A DNA stretch of 64,000 nucleotides from Linum tenue. Its lineage: Eukaryota > Streptophyta > Magnoliopsida > Malpighiales > Linaceae. The notes under the pieces were generated by a model. It saw only the letters and a list, made by a program, of their open reading frames with translations. It made no database searches and was not told where the DNA came from. Position numbers and translations under genes: made by a program. Below, piece by piece: positions 1-10,397 of this stretch; position 1 is the first letter of the stretch, and every line of letters begins with the position of its first letter. The stretch spans positions 43,922,495-43,986,494 of the forward strand of contig CAMGYJ010000002.1 in NCBI GenBank assembly GCA_946122785.1, given 5' to 3'.

Positions 1-1005
1 AATTGAATGATTTGTGTGTGGTTGTGTTTTAATGTGAATGTGGAGGTATTATTCAGAAATGATTGTGTTGTGTGAAAGCCTATCAATCTAATTGCCATTC
101 TAACCTAGTTTAGAGAGGAAACCTCCTTAGGTTAAGAGGCTCAATTTGAGATGGGTATTCTTAGTCATTTCATGCCTCCTAGGCTAGTTTAGAGAGTAAA
201 CCTCCTTAGGTTAAGAGGCTCAATTTGAGATGGTTGTTCTCGGGCATTTCATGCCTCCTAGGCTAGTTTAGAGAGGAAACCTCCTTTACCCAAAGAGGCT
301 CAATTCGAGCTGGGTTTCCTTGGGCATTCAGTGCCTCCTAGAGAGAACTCTCCTTAATCGAAGAGGCTCATTTCGAGATGGGTTTCCTTGGGAATTCAAT
401 GCCTCCTAAGCTAGTTTAGAGAGAACCCTACTTAACCTAAGAGGCTCTATTAGAGTTGGGTTTTCTTGGGAATTTTATGCCTCCTATTCTAGGTTAGTTA
501 AAGGGAAAACCTCCTATTTTGCATTGGCACTTAGGGTTTGGTTGTGGGTGGCCGTCCGAACTCCAATTCGAGGGTGAAGTCTAACCATTTATTAGTTGAT
601 AGGTTGAGAGGGTCGCATTAGCGGGTTGGATCGTATCCCATTCCTCAACCGAGAGGTTAAGGGGGTAGCTTTGGCTGCTTGTTAGACTTCCCTGCAGTTT
701 AGGACCCCCTAACTACAGACGGTCGTTTGATTCTTCAAGTCATAATTGTTAGCTGGGGGAGCAACACCCGGGTGAAGCTTTCTCTCAATTAGTGTTAAAT
801 CCATTTTTATCTTTGCACATCAATTTAGTTTTAGACCTTTGTTTTCACCAAAAATAATCCGATAGATAATGTTTCAAACTGTCGAAGTAGCGGTACATGG
901 ACTGGCCCGAGTCGATATTTAAACATACTTGCCCTATATTGCACCCATCTAAGGTTTATACTTGGACCTTATGTGGGATTTTATTGTGATAGTCAGAGCG
1001 AGTCA
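1..1005 (+). mobile_element. Partial LTR, gypsy-like family E
   Basis: No gene is seen here. The stretch matches, in inverted orientation and with clear divergence, the segment at about 44953-46260. Shared landmarks are a block around 750-790 (a run of G then a CACCCGGGTGAAGCTT-like stretch), a block around 875-960 ending near a GCACCCATYTAAGG-like run, and a terminal GAGTCA at 1000-1005 where the other copy also ends. LTRs of the Athila-like elements in this window end the same way (…GTCA). The left end lies outside the window. That it is an LTR is inferred from the paired copies and the shared terminus; no internal domain is visible. Confidence 0.5.
105..495 (+). repeat. 79-bp tandem repeat, about five units
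   Basis: Five head-to-tail units begin with CTAGTTTAGAGAG or a variant and run through AACCTCCTT, AAGAGGCTC and ATGCCTCCTA. The first three have a 79-bp period, the fourth is shortened at its start and the fifth is diverged. The inverted relative at 45470-45550 has only one such unit, so the array expanded in this copy. Confidence 0.75.
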
Positions 1006-1728
1006 GTGTTGGTCGCCATTAGATCATATTTTTACAGTATCTCTCTTCTCTATGGAGTAACTTCTCTTTACTTAGGTCTTGAGGAACCCTAGTTCCATGT
1101 ACCTTTCTTGTATGAAGTTTTGGATGCTATACTGTAGAGTCATGATTTGTAGAGTCATTTGAATCATGATCACATTCTCTTGACTTCTGCTTTAACCTAT
1201 GATAGATAGAATCTGATTAGGTTGATAGAGCTTCTTCAATCGAGAGGAGTTAATTGATTGTGCGAGAGTAGGTCAATTCACTGCTTTGAACTGCAATTCA
1301 TTCCACGTAGTGGAGATCTGTGTGAATCGCCTTAGCATTCTATCATAGTGAAGGCTAGTCGTCTGCCGGATAATCTGTCTAAGAGGGCTTGGTCAGCTTA
1401 AGAGATTCCAAGCTAATTTAGGATCTTCCGTAGTTTAATCAATAGTAAAGCGACCGAAGGGAATTACAACTTGGACCTAATTGAGTAGCTAGGGGGAATC
1501 ATACCTATGTGAGTTCCCAACCTGTAATTAGTGGTTTAACCTAAGTTTAGTTAGTAGAGTAGTTTAGTAAATCAATCTTTAATCTGGTTTGCTAGATAAT
1601 GAACTGAAGCTAAGTAATACTAATTCTGGAGAATAGTGGATTCGATATTTATTACTTGTGTCACTATACTGCAGTCCCTTTCATTGGTTATACTTAATCA
1701 TTTTTAGAAGTTGTGTTTTAGCGAGTCA
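1006..1728 (+). mobile_element. Partial Athila-like LTR (3' portion)
   Basis: The stretch follows the same order as the LTR of element A at 36150-36885: a TATGGAGTA block, GAACCCTAGTTCC, AGATAGAATCTGATTAGGTT, AGGGCTTGGTCAGCTTAAG, GATCTTCCG, then a terminal …GTTTTAGCGAGTCA at 1728. Divergence from A is large, so it is an old remnant. The 5' part with the palindrome array is missing. It joins directly onto family E at about 1005, either as an old nested insertion or by deletion. Confidence 0.6.
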
Positions 1729-2156
1729 CTCTTCCACGACATTTTCCAAAGACGGGATCGTAGACAGCCTCGGTAGCCTAGTGAAACGCAATTCTCTACT
1801 TTTAACATCAAACTAAGCATAATAGAAGAGCAAGGAGAGGACAAACATGTGAATTGGAGGCTATTGTACCAAAAGTGAAGTTGCAGAACGTGAGACATGA
1901 CATAATTATGGGACTGTATTCCTCAAGATTCGACTGAAATGTGATCTTTATGAGCTCAGAAGCTGTCTGCAAAGTGGCAAGATTTTCGTGTTTAAACATT
2001 TCAACTACACCCAATAAAATCACAGTTTCTCAAACATTCATCACAAAATGTGAATGCTGAAATAACTGTCAGTAGAGGTGGAACCTTCTCGAATTCATTA
2101 AACACTTATTGCATGACGAACGGGACTGCATAATTGATTAACCAAAGCATTGAACA
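1729..2156 (-). other. Unidentified segment, copy 1 of a diverged duplicate
   Basis: This 400-bp stretch is related along its length to about 9035-9420. Both begin CTCTWCCACGACAT, and on the minus strand both can be read as a short conserved peptide of the form ELIKxxFxxxLxExxxII. In this copy the frame is open upstream to a TTTGCAG that could be a splice acceptor. In the other copy a stop follows the conserved block. It could be an exon fragment of an unknown gene carried by a repeat. I do not recognise the family. The copia-1 element lies between the two copies. Confidence 0.4.
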
Positions 2157-2468
2157 TATGAAAATATGAATTGAGTGATATGATTTAATTATTGAATGAT
2201 ACATGAAGGCTAGCTACATATATATATATACATACACTTGACAGTAAATTGAAACATGTGATTACATATAGTTGGCAGTAGATGGGAGAAGATAGAGGCA
2301 AGTAAAAGCTATCACATGAGTTCTCTAAAGATGAGATAGCTAGCGATGACAGAGTAGTGATGGGGAGGAAATAATGGTGATGGTGTGATAATAATAGGGG
2401 CATTGTCTTCTGTAGAAAGGTATGGTTCCAAGTGTAAGTTTAATTAATTAAATTATATCTCTATCTTG
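2157..2468 (-). repeat. Copia-1 3' LTR
   Basis: Matches 8684-9008 with scattered changes and a short deletion near 2180. On the minus strand it is preceded by a purine run ending GGGGGCAAGA at about 2464-2474, a plausible polypurine tract. Confidence 0.75.
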
Positions 2469-4083
2469 CCCCCGCAAGATGGAGGCGGGTATGACACCAA
2501 TCTTGGACCGAAGAAGAACATAACTTGAATTTGGGAGGGGTTTAGTAAGAGCATCGGCTAGCTGATGAACAATGGAGACATGGACAATGCACAAGTGATC
2601 AGATTGCACAAGTTCCCTCACAAAGTGAAAATCCAGTGCCAAATGCTTCATCCTGGAGTGGAAAATTGGATTAGTAGAGAAGTTCACCGCACCAAGATTA
2701 TCACAATAGAGGACAGGAGGATTAGGAAACAATTTCAATAGGTTATGCAACCATTCAATTTCAACGGAGGCATGGGTGAGAGCTCGATATTCAGTCTTGG
2801 TACTAGAGCGGACAACAAAACGTTGCTTCTTTGACTTCCAGGAAACAAGATTACTGCCAAGATAAGGTAGCATGGTGGAGGTGCGATCATTAGGATCCCC
2901 GACCCAATCAGAGCCGTTAAATGCTTCAAGGGAAAGAGAAGAGGACTGTCAAATTTGTAAACCAAGATTACGAGTACCCTGTAGATACCGCAAAAGATGA
3001 TGACTGATTGCCAATGAATTTGGGACGGTGCATGCATGAACTGTGATAATTTGTTGACGGAAAATGCAATATTAGGACGAGTGCAAAGTAAGTACTGAAG
3101 TGCACTGAGTACTTGCCTGTAAAGCGTTGCATCAGGCAAAGGAGAGCCTACATGAAGCATAAGTGTGGCCGATGTGGAGAACGGAGTCGAAGAGGGCTTA
3201 GCATCAGCCATCTGAAACTGATCGAGGACATCGGAGATATAGTTTTGTTGGGATAGAAGAAAGCCAGAGGGATCGGGTAATAATTCGATACCCAGAAAAT
3301 AATTTACGTCACCTAGCTGTTTAAATGAGAATCGAGAGGCAAGATCCTCTTAAAACTGATTGAGCAACATAGAATCATTTCATGTGAGAAGAAGATCGTC
3401 AACATAGACAAGAAGGTAGAGCAAGTCTCCAGCATGATGATAGACAAACAAGGACACATCATTTTGTGTTTTGATGAAGCCTTTACTCTCAAGGAAACTG
3501 CACAATGATATATACCACGAGCGGGGAGCCTGTCAAAGTCTGTAGATAGGACGATGGAGACAACATACAAATTCAGGGGTCGTGGTGTTGCAAAATCCCG
3601 ATGGTTGAATCATAAAGAATTCCTCATTCAAAGAGCCTTGGAGAAAGGCATTAAGAACTGGGAATACTGGAGAATCGGCCATCGGTGAGAGAGAGCAATG
3701 TGGAATACTGTTCGAACGGTAACAAGCTTAAGAACTGGGCTATAAGTATCATGAAAGTCAATTTCCAGACTTTGAGTGAAGCTCTTTACTACTAATCAAG
3801 CTTTTTACCGATCAATTGTACCATCTGCCTTGTACTTTATTCGAAAAACCAAGCAACAATCAACAATGTTCTGAGTGGAAGTGGGAGGAACCAAGTACCA
3901 AGTGTCATTAAAGGAGTGGGAGGCCAGCTCCTGTAGCATGGTGGCACGCCAAGAAGGATATGCAAGAGCCTTCTTAATAGAGGTAGGCTCAACAGGAGAA
4001 GATTCTTGAGCAGTAAACATTTGTTTAGGCTTGAAAATACCATGTTGACTTTCAGTCACCATTCGATAAGGCGAAGTTGAGGG
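2448..4083 (-). pseudogene. Copia-1 reverse transcriptase/RNase H remnant
   Basis: On the minus strand, 4062-3805 gives the start of a copia reverse transcriptase (a block ending in YKADGTIDR, normally followed by KARLVA). A YVDD active-site box is encoded at 3395-3406. 3211-2735 holds the thumb-like segment (…YLLCTRPNIAFSVNKLSQFM), and 2873-2448 is a copia RNase H with WKSKKQ, SSTKTEYRAL, LYCDN and the closing VHVSIVHQLADALTKPL. The domain is spread over three frames with several stops, so no functional polymerase can be made. This is the 3' half of pol; the nested element at 4089-5855 separates it from the integrase. Confidence 0.85.
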
Positions 4084-4088
4084 CGGTG

Positions 4089-4428
4089 TGATAGAAACCT
4101 AATTCTAGGATTCTATCGATAGTGCTGGGTGATTGGGAATTTAGGGATTTGGAAGAGAATTGGGGTTGAGAATGAGAATTTGGGGAAGAAGAACAGAATG
4201 GTCGGCGACCAGAATAGGGTGAGACGAGAGTTTGAGAGGATTAGAAGAGATTAGGGCTGAGAGGGATACTTTGATAATTCTTTCTTGATTCCTTGAATAG
4301 ACGAACAACGTACATATATAGGAAAGAAGTAGAAAACCCTAACAATTAACCTAATACGACTAAAAAGACTAATTACCCTAATATAATAATAATTATTATA
4401 GAAACCGAATAAAAGTTGGTTTCTATCA
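4089..4428 (-). repeat. Nested element 3' LTR
   Basis: 340 bp, starting and ending with the inverted repeat TGATAGAAACC. A TATATATGTACG-type TATA motif is readable on the minus strand at about 4310-4323. A few substitutions and small indels separate it from the partner at 5520-5855. Confidence 0.9.
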
Positions 4429-4491
4429 TCTCCTCCCCCTTGAGACCAACCTTGCCCACAAGGTTGACCAAATAAAATAATGCTACCAATC

Positions 4492-5466
4492 CTATCGATA
4501 TATGAAGCCCAAAGGAGCATGATAGCCATGCCCGACCTTGTCTCTATAACTCGAGCGGTTGGTGAATCCTCTCCTGTCATCGCGACTGAATCGTTGTGCA
4601 GCTGTCTTGATTGGCGGAGTGTGACGATCATCGGAGTACCTTGGTGGAGGCCAGTACCCGTCATCATCATACTCACGTTCATCTTCATAGGAGTCATTCC
4701 AGCTCTGTTCCACGCGATACACCTGTCCTGGTTTTAACACCGCCGTCGCGCGGCCATGGTAGACACGATAATTAGCCCGCTTGATTCACCCTGCCGAATC
4801 GTGATCCATCCCATGTGGGTCCATTGAATCGAACCAATGTTGGTTCGAGTTTTGCTCATCTAGTGTGGACAAGTTTGGTTGGACCCACTTAGTATAGTGG
4901 TCGAACTCAGAACCAGGTGGCCGGTTGAATTGGTTGGGGAAGACCTTGTTCTCCTCCCAGATGTGGCCACTTCTCATTAAGGGGTCCAATTGCTTTGGCC
5001 CATCAATACATGTGGCTGGAATTTGGTAGCCCATTTGAGAATGATGCTGCTGTTGTGTCCCGCGTGAGGGTATTTCCCTGGAAGGAAGAGAGATGTCGGC
5101 GCTCTCTCTTTTCACCCCAGCAGGCGGCGAAAGCTGATCCCCCAGGTGGCTGGGCGGGAAGTTGGTGACCGCCACGCTCGTCTTGGGTTTCCCTTCCTTC
5201 TCCTCGGACGGCACGACGGGAGCCACCAACAATCGGTGCTCCAATTGCTCGACTCACAGCTCCATCTCGTCAAGGCGACGACCCGTTGCCACTTTTGCCT
5301 CCTCGTGTCGTGCGTTGTCGACACGGAGCTCTGCCAGCAGCGAACGAATTTCAGAACTCATGGCAGTTTGGATCTCAAAAAGCATGGCTGATTTGAGCTC
5401 GTCCACCATTGCAGTTTTGATTTCGGAGAGAAAGGTGGCCATGTCGATGGTAAGGTTGGTGGACAT
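4492..5466 (-). pseudogene. Truncated gag-like coding region of the nested element
   Basis: Three minus-strand frames cover most of the internal region. 5466-5254 encodes a short acidic, helical-looking N-terminus (repeats of EIKTAM, ELKSAM, EIQTAM, EIRSLL, then VATGRRLDEME). 5244-4786 encodes a Pro/Ser-rich stretch. 4740-4492 encodes a charged, Tyr/Asp/Arg-rich tail (EDEREYDDDGYWPPPRYSDD). The N-terminal pattern resembles the start of gypsy gag proteins, but no capsid domain or zinc knuckle is visible. The frames are shifted relative to each other. I infer a remnant of gag from a larger gypsy element; the product is unlikely to work. Confidence 0.45.
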
Positions 5467-5504
5467 GGTGATGGCGTTGTGGTGTAGTGAAAGGGTGAGC
5501 AGGA

Positions 5505-5516
5505 GGCTCTGATACC
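5505..5516 (-). promoter_or_regulatory. Primer binding site of the nested element
   Basis: GGTATCAGAGCC, complementary to the 3' end of plant initiator-Met tRNA, read on the minus strand three bases inside the right LTR. Confidence 0.8.
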
Positions 5517-5519
5517 TGA

Positions 5520-5855
5520 TGATAGAAACCTAATTCTAGGGTTCTATCGATAGTGCTGGGTGATTGGATATTTAGGGATTTGGAAGAGAATTGGGGTTGA
5601 GAATGAGAATTTGGGGAAGAAGAACAGAATGGCCGGCGGCCAGAATAAGGTGAGACGAGAGTTTGAGAGGATTAGGAGAGATTAGGGTTGAGAGGGATAC
5701 TTTGATAATTCTTTCTTGATTCCTTGAATAGAAGAACAACGTACATATATAGGAAAGAAGTAGAAAACTCTAACAATTAACCTAATACGACTAAAAGACT
5801 AATTACCCTAATATAATAATAATTATAGAAACTGAATGAAAGTTGGTTTCTATCA
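5520..5855 (-). repeat. Nested element 5' LTR
   Basis: 336 bp, partner of 4089-4428, with the same terminal inverted repeats and TATA-like motif (about 5740-5753). Confidence 0.9.
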
Positions 5856-5860
5856 CGGTG

Positions 5861-6484
5861 GGAGTACATCATGTAAAGGTGGTGGCGTTGGCATTGGTCA
5901 TGAAGGAGCTGACCGTGGGGGGGGGGGGGGGCAGACTTCTCGGAGGCAGAAGAAGGGGATGGCGATGTAAGTTGTGTACGACCTGGTGAAGAAGTCGTTC
6001 CACAAGATGTCGATGAAGAGGATACTATCAGAGTAGTGGGATGTCTGGGAGATTGAGGCGCCATGGAGATTGAAAGAGGGACAAGGTGCATAGTCGGAGT
6101 GGTGGAGGCAAGCCACTCTAACGAAGACATGGATGATTCGGAATTGGGGGGAAGACCAGGAAAAGTAGTTTCGAAAATAAGAACATGTCGAGAAACAAAG
6201 ACACGACAATCAACTGGATCATAACATTTGTATGCACTCTGGTTCATGGAGTAGACAAGAAAAATACATGGGCGAGAACGAGGGGCTAACTTATGAGAAC
6301 TGTACGAACGGAGCCACGGATAGTAAAGACACCCAAAACTCTTTAGTTTAAAATAATTTGGAGACTCATTAAAAAGAGTGAAATATGGTGTCTGATTATG
6401 GAGAGAGGTAGAAGGTAGGCGGTTGATAAGATACACAGCTAACTGAAAGGCATGAGACCAGAAAGATTGGGGAGATGTGCACAA
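5861..6484 (-). pseudogene. Copia-1 integrase C-terminal part
   Basis: The minus-strand frame shows the typical end of a copia integrase: FWSHAFQLAVYLINRLPS, TPYFTLFNESPNY, LKSFGCLYYPWLR, then the PCIFLVYSMNQSAYKCYDP block (normally C/V-FLGYS-KGYRCYDP) and RHVLIFETTFP. It is frameshifted relative to the integrase core at 6534-7403 and runs toward the nested insertion. A run of about 15 G at 5918-5932 lies in the low-complexity region after the integrase. Confidence 0.85.
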
Positions 6485-6533
6485 TCCATGAGTGTAAGAC
6501 TTGTTTCAAAAACATGATGATGTTTGCGTTCTG

Positions 6534-7403
6534 CTAAACCATTATGCTCGGGGTGTGAGGAGGAGTAAGAAGATGAGATATACCACATTTTTGAAGAAAG
6601 GATAGTAGTTTCTGAAATTCACCCCCACCATATGTAAAAACACGCCGAATAGAAGTACGAAAATAGTTTTCGACCAAACATGTGAATGTGATAAAAGTGT
6701 CAAAATCATCAGAATTGTATTTGAGAGGATAGAGCCAAGTATAGCGGGAAAAGTGATCAACGATGACCAAGTAATATGAAAAATTATCAATGGAGCAAAT
6801 GGGCGAAGGGCCCCAAACATCCATGTATAACGAATCAAAGGGTCTTGAACTAGTCAAACTAGACGCTGAAAATGGAAGCTTATGAGTTTTGTTCACTAAA
6901 CAAGAATCACGAGAAAAGGAAGTGGATTTATTGGAAATAGGAAGAGCTTGAGAGCTCAAAACACGGGAGAGCAGCCTAGGATGTGGATGTCCCAGTCGAT
7001 TGTGCAAGATAGTCGATGAAGATGTGGTAGTGGAAAGTGCTAAGCAAACGGTATTTACATCAGACGGCAGCCCGTACACATCCTCTTTATTCTGGCCTCG
7101 GAGTAGTTGCGCCCCCGTGGACAAGTCATTCACAACAAAACAATCAGAGAAAAACTCCACTGAGACTTGATTAGCTTTACATAATTTAGCAACGGACAGT
7201 AAATGTTGCTTGATGGAAGGAACACAAAGAACATCCTGTAATTGCAAAGAAGCTGTAGAAGCATTAAGCATAGAGTTTACAATGTGTGTTATTTGCAAAC
7301 CTGATCCGTCACCGACAAGAACCTCATTTGGGCCATTATAGTTGGCGTAAAGAGAAAGATTTCCAAGGTCTGGGGTGATATGGTTGGTTGCTGCGGAGTC
7401 CAT
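6534..7403 (-). pseudogene. Copia-1 protease, pre-integrase and integrase core
   Basis: One minus-strand frame of 289 codons begins near the copia aspartic protease site (D-S-x-A-T-N-H, as MDSAATNHI). It continues through VGDGSGLQI, then the pre-integrase LHNRLGHPHPRLL block. The integrase core follows, with MDVWGPSP and VIVDHFSRYTWLYPL for the first catalytic Asp region, and RVFTYGGGEF where the family usually has SDGGGEF; the Asp of that site appears replaced by Tyr. The frame ends in a shifted region just before 6534. These parts normally belong to a single gag-pol polyprotein. Confidence 0.85.
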
Positions 7404-7525
7404 TAGCCAACCAGAATTGGAGGGAGCAGCAGAGGTATGATAAGCTTGAGTCGGAGGGCGTCCATCGAGACTGTAGCATTCCTTTGCAGTGTGTACGGGT
7501 TTGTCTCAGAACTTGAAAAAGATCC

Positions 7526-8431
7526 TCACTCGTCCACCACGACCAACACTTTGTTGATGACCGGAAAAGTTAATGAGATTGCCACGAGAAGGTGGTTGGT
7601 GGTGATGAAGCGGTTGAAGGGACGAGGGTGATTGCTCCTGATAAAACTGACGATTGACAGCCTACTGGGGGTGCTTAAAGTATCATTGAGGAGAGGGATG
7701 GTGGGAGTGAGAATTTTCATGGCCATGCTGCTTGTCCTTGCACACCACCATGTCCACGTTGAATAGAAAAGGCCATCGAGAGAGGGGTGGGTGGCAGCAA
7801 GGTCAGATTCAAACTCCACCAACCTGTCATGGAGATCTTCGACATCAATCGGGTTCTCACGAGCACGAAGGGCAGCAGCAAGAGGGCCAAATTCTAAGTT
7901 CAGCCCTAGTAAAATATTAAGAACAAGATCTTCATCCGCAACCAGTTCACGGACTAGAGCTAGCTCAGTGCAGATGGTTCGCATCTCCTGGAGAAAAACA
8001 AAGACGGAACGGTTGCCTTGTCTTTCTTGAACAAGATATGTCTTCAAACCAATGACCCGAGATTGAGAATTTCCTGCATACATTCTCTCAAGGATGGAGT
8101 ATGCTTGACGACCAGTGATTGACGCTGAGACATATGGAGCCACCACATCTGAGACAGAGGAAAGTTTAGTATGCAAAATCAATTGATTTTGACGGTACCA
8201 CCGATCGCGTCCATGAGCTCCTTCTGCCGGTGCTGTGTTGGTGCCGTCAACAAATGATAACATATCCAGACCACGAAGAAGAGTTAGCAGCTGTGCACAC
8301 CACTGAGGAAAGTTATTTCTTTTTAACTTTGTTGAGAGTTATGAAGCCGGATTTAGAGAGATGATATGATTGTCATCACCGGCTAGTGGGAGTACCATAG
8401 ATCCGTCGTCGCCTATTGGGTAATCAGACAT
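7526..8431 (-). pseudogene. Copia-1 gag
   Basis: The longest open part is 8263-7526, but the natural start is probably the ATG at 8431-8429, which opens a frame with the usual copia N-terminus. That frame has an in-frame TAA at 8341-8339, so the gene is broken near its start. The open part contains the gag polyprotein domain of copia elements (WYRQNQLIL, ILERMYAGNSQSRVIGLK, YLVQERQGN, LVLNILLGL, REN). The zinc knuckle expected downstream is not clear. About 200 codons of the domain can be read. Confidence 0.8.
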
Positions 8432-8671
8432 GATGATTAAGAAAAAGAAAGAACCGAGGGTAAAAATTGAATTGGCTTTGAGCTCTTAATTTGGCGGAGA
8501 AGGCGCGGATGAGGTGCGGCCGGCTTGGGAAAGGAGCAGCTAATTTGGGTTGGTGATTTGGATGATTTTTTTGAAGTTGTTGTTTGTCGAAGAAGAAGCA
8601 AGAAAGAATGAGGAGGGTGTAGCTTGGAGTTTGGCGGCTAGGTTAAGGGATCAGAGCAGTTTTGCTTTTGT

Positions 8672-8683
8672 GCTCTGATACCA
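8672..8683 (-). promoter_or_regulatory. Copia-1 primer binding site
   Basis: TGGTATCAGAGC on the minus strand, the usual copia site matching initiator-Met tRNA, directly inside the right-hand LTR. Confidence 0.9.
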
Positions 8684-9008
8684 TATAGAAATATGAATTG
8701 AGTGATGTGATTTCTATTGATAGAATTTAGCTATTGAATGATACAGGAAGGCTAGCTATCTATATATACATACACTTGACAGTAAATTGAAATAGGTGAT
8801 TACATGTAGTTGGCAGTAGATGGGAGAAGATAGAGGCAAGTAAAAGCTATTACATGAGTTCTCTTAAGATGAGATAGCTGACAATGGCAGAGTAGAGATG
8901 GGATGGAAATAATGGTGATGGTGTGATAATAATAGGGGCATTGTATTCTGTAGAAAGGTATGGTTCCAAGTGTAAGTTGTAATTAATTAAATTATATCTC
9001 TATCTATC
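8684..9008 (-). repeat. Copia-1 5' LTR
   Basis: Partner of 2157-2468; its minus-strand 3' end abuts the primer binding site. The outer end near 9005 is approximate. Confidence 0.75.
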
Positions 9009-9034
9009 ATAACACACAGTTACACAACCACACT

Positions 9035-9420
9035 CTACCACGACATTTCCAAGAGATAGAATCATAATGAGCTAAGGTAGGCTATTGGGACAGAATTCTC
9101 TAATTCGAATATCATACTAATCATAATAAAAGAGGTGGAAGAGTGAAAACCTGTGAACTAAGGGACAATTGTACAAAGACAGAACTTGCAGTACTTGAGA
9201 GATTACAGAATTATGAGTCTGAATTCTTGAAGACTCCGCTCAAATGACGACTTTATCAACTCACGACAACATTGTGAATAGAATACCAATGAGTATGAGC
9301 CAAGAATAGCTAGTCAAGAAAGCCTTAAATGTGTAGCGGAAGGTAAAGGTAAAACTTTAACACAATCCTATAGAACTTCTTCAATTCATAGATCAAACAA
9401 TAGCGCATAATCAATGGTGA
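9035..9420 (-). other. Unidentified segment, copy 2 of a diverged duplicate
   Basis: Relative of 1729-2130; see that entry. The conserved minus-strand peptide block here reads ELIKSSFERSLQEFRLIIL followed by a stop. Similarity continues through a GAACTTCTTCAATTCATAGA stretch and then fades. Confidence 0.4.
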
Positions 9421-10118
9421 GGTGAATTCCATAAGAAGTGGCCGATCCAATAAGAACTGACACAAGCGAAATAGGAGACGGTGGCAGGAAAACCTTACCT
9501 TTGGAGAGTGCACTTCGAACAATCAGAATCGGTGTAAAAGGCTGCTATAGGCGGCGGGGTTGCTCTAAGTGAACCGGAGATCAATCAATCAGCGACAGTT
9601 ATCAACCCTCTGGCTTCGTTTGCATGAGGGAGACAACTGTTCGAAAATCCGTGGAATCGATCTATGGCAGGCAAGGAGACTGTTGTGGACGATATAGTAG
9701 TTTCTTCTCGACCTGGTGTGGAGGAGATGAAGACTGGTCGGATTCACAACGTGTAGCTTAGCTTTAACGAGGCGTCGGTCCTTTCAGACTAAATGAAAGG
9801 CAAGTCCAGTACACTCGTCATTCCCCTGCGGTAGAACGGAGTGGGGTTGGTGCGGAGGAGATGAGCACTCGTCGGAGCACGGCGATGAGCTTTGCGAGGC
9901 GACGGTCCAAGCTAAATGCATTGCTGGCCAGTTGGCCCCGATTGAATTGATAAGGTCATTTTGGCCCGTGCAGATGACGAAAGAGAAAAAATAACATTGC
10001 CCATACTATCCCTCCGACAAACGCTCCCGGTGCAGGAAATTTGAAATGGGGAACTCAGTTTTTCTATTTTGCTTTTATATATGGTGTAGAAACACTAAAC
10101 AAAGTGCTATCTTCTCTC
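9421..10118. other. No gene recognised
   Basis: No supported coding region. Two related stretches of about 75 bp occur at roughly 9711-9785 and 9852-9920. Both carry GAGGAGATGA…ACT..TCGG, then GAGGCG(T/A)CGGTCC, so there is a small internal duplication. Confidence 0.4.
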
Positions 10119-10397
10119 CAGGGGTGGGCATCAGTATGGTCCGGACAAGATCGAACCAAATTCAGGAAACCGAAGGTTCAATAGTGAAAGGTATATTAGG
10201 ATTAAGGATCAGACCAATAATACATCCGCTCCGCTTTGATTCGGTCTAAATGTCAATTCGATCCATTTTTATTTAGTTTTAATAAAATTAATTGGACCAA
10301 GGAATGAACCATATTATATTCAATTAAGTGTGGTCCGGTCCAAACATCGGTTTGGTCCGATGTGGTTCGGTTTGGACCAACTTATTGCCCACCCCTA
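10119..10397. mobile_element. Probable hAT-type MITE
   Basis: About 279 bp with terminal inverted repeats: (C/T)AGGGGTGGGCA at both ends, continuing more loosely into GGTCCGGAC and GGTCCAAACCG. It is A+T rich inside and non-coding. A perfect 8-bp duplication is not visible; CTCTCC occurs on both sides (10114-10119 and 10398-10403) and may be the remains of one. The ends resemble those of the MITE at 15747-16250. Confidence 0.6.

Larger units (their letters stand above)
4089..5855 (-). mobile_element. Small complete LTR element nested in copia-1
   Basis: Two LTRs (4089-4428 and 5520-5855) are nearly identical. Each is bounded by an 11-bp inverted repeat, TGATAGAAACC…GGTTTCTATCA, so it starts TG and ends CA. 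The element is flanked by a perfect 5-bp target duplication, CGGTG (4084-4088 and 5856-5860). The internal region is only about 1.1 kb, with an initiator-Met primer site next to the right LTR and a purine tract AAGGGGGAGGAGA next to the left LTR (both read on the minus strand). There is no reverse transcriptase, integrase or protease, so it is non-autonomous. It inserted in copia-1 after that element was already in place. Confidence 0.9.
2157..9008 (-). mobile_element. Copia-1: broken Ty1/copia retrotransposon
   Basis: It is bounded by related LTRs of about 310-325 bp (about 2157-2468 and 8684-9008) that share long blocks such as GTAGATGGGAGAAGATAGAGG. On the minus strand the order is 5' LTR, initiator-Met primer site, gag, protease, pre-integrase zinc region, integrase, reverse transcriptase, RNase H, 3' LTR, which is the copia order. 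Coding is broken by stops and frameshifts, and a second complete LTR element (4089-5855) sits between integrase and reverse transcriptase. Exact LTR ends are uncertain because the tips are diverged, and I found no convincing target duplication. Confidence 0.85.
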
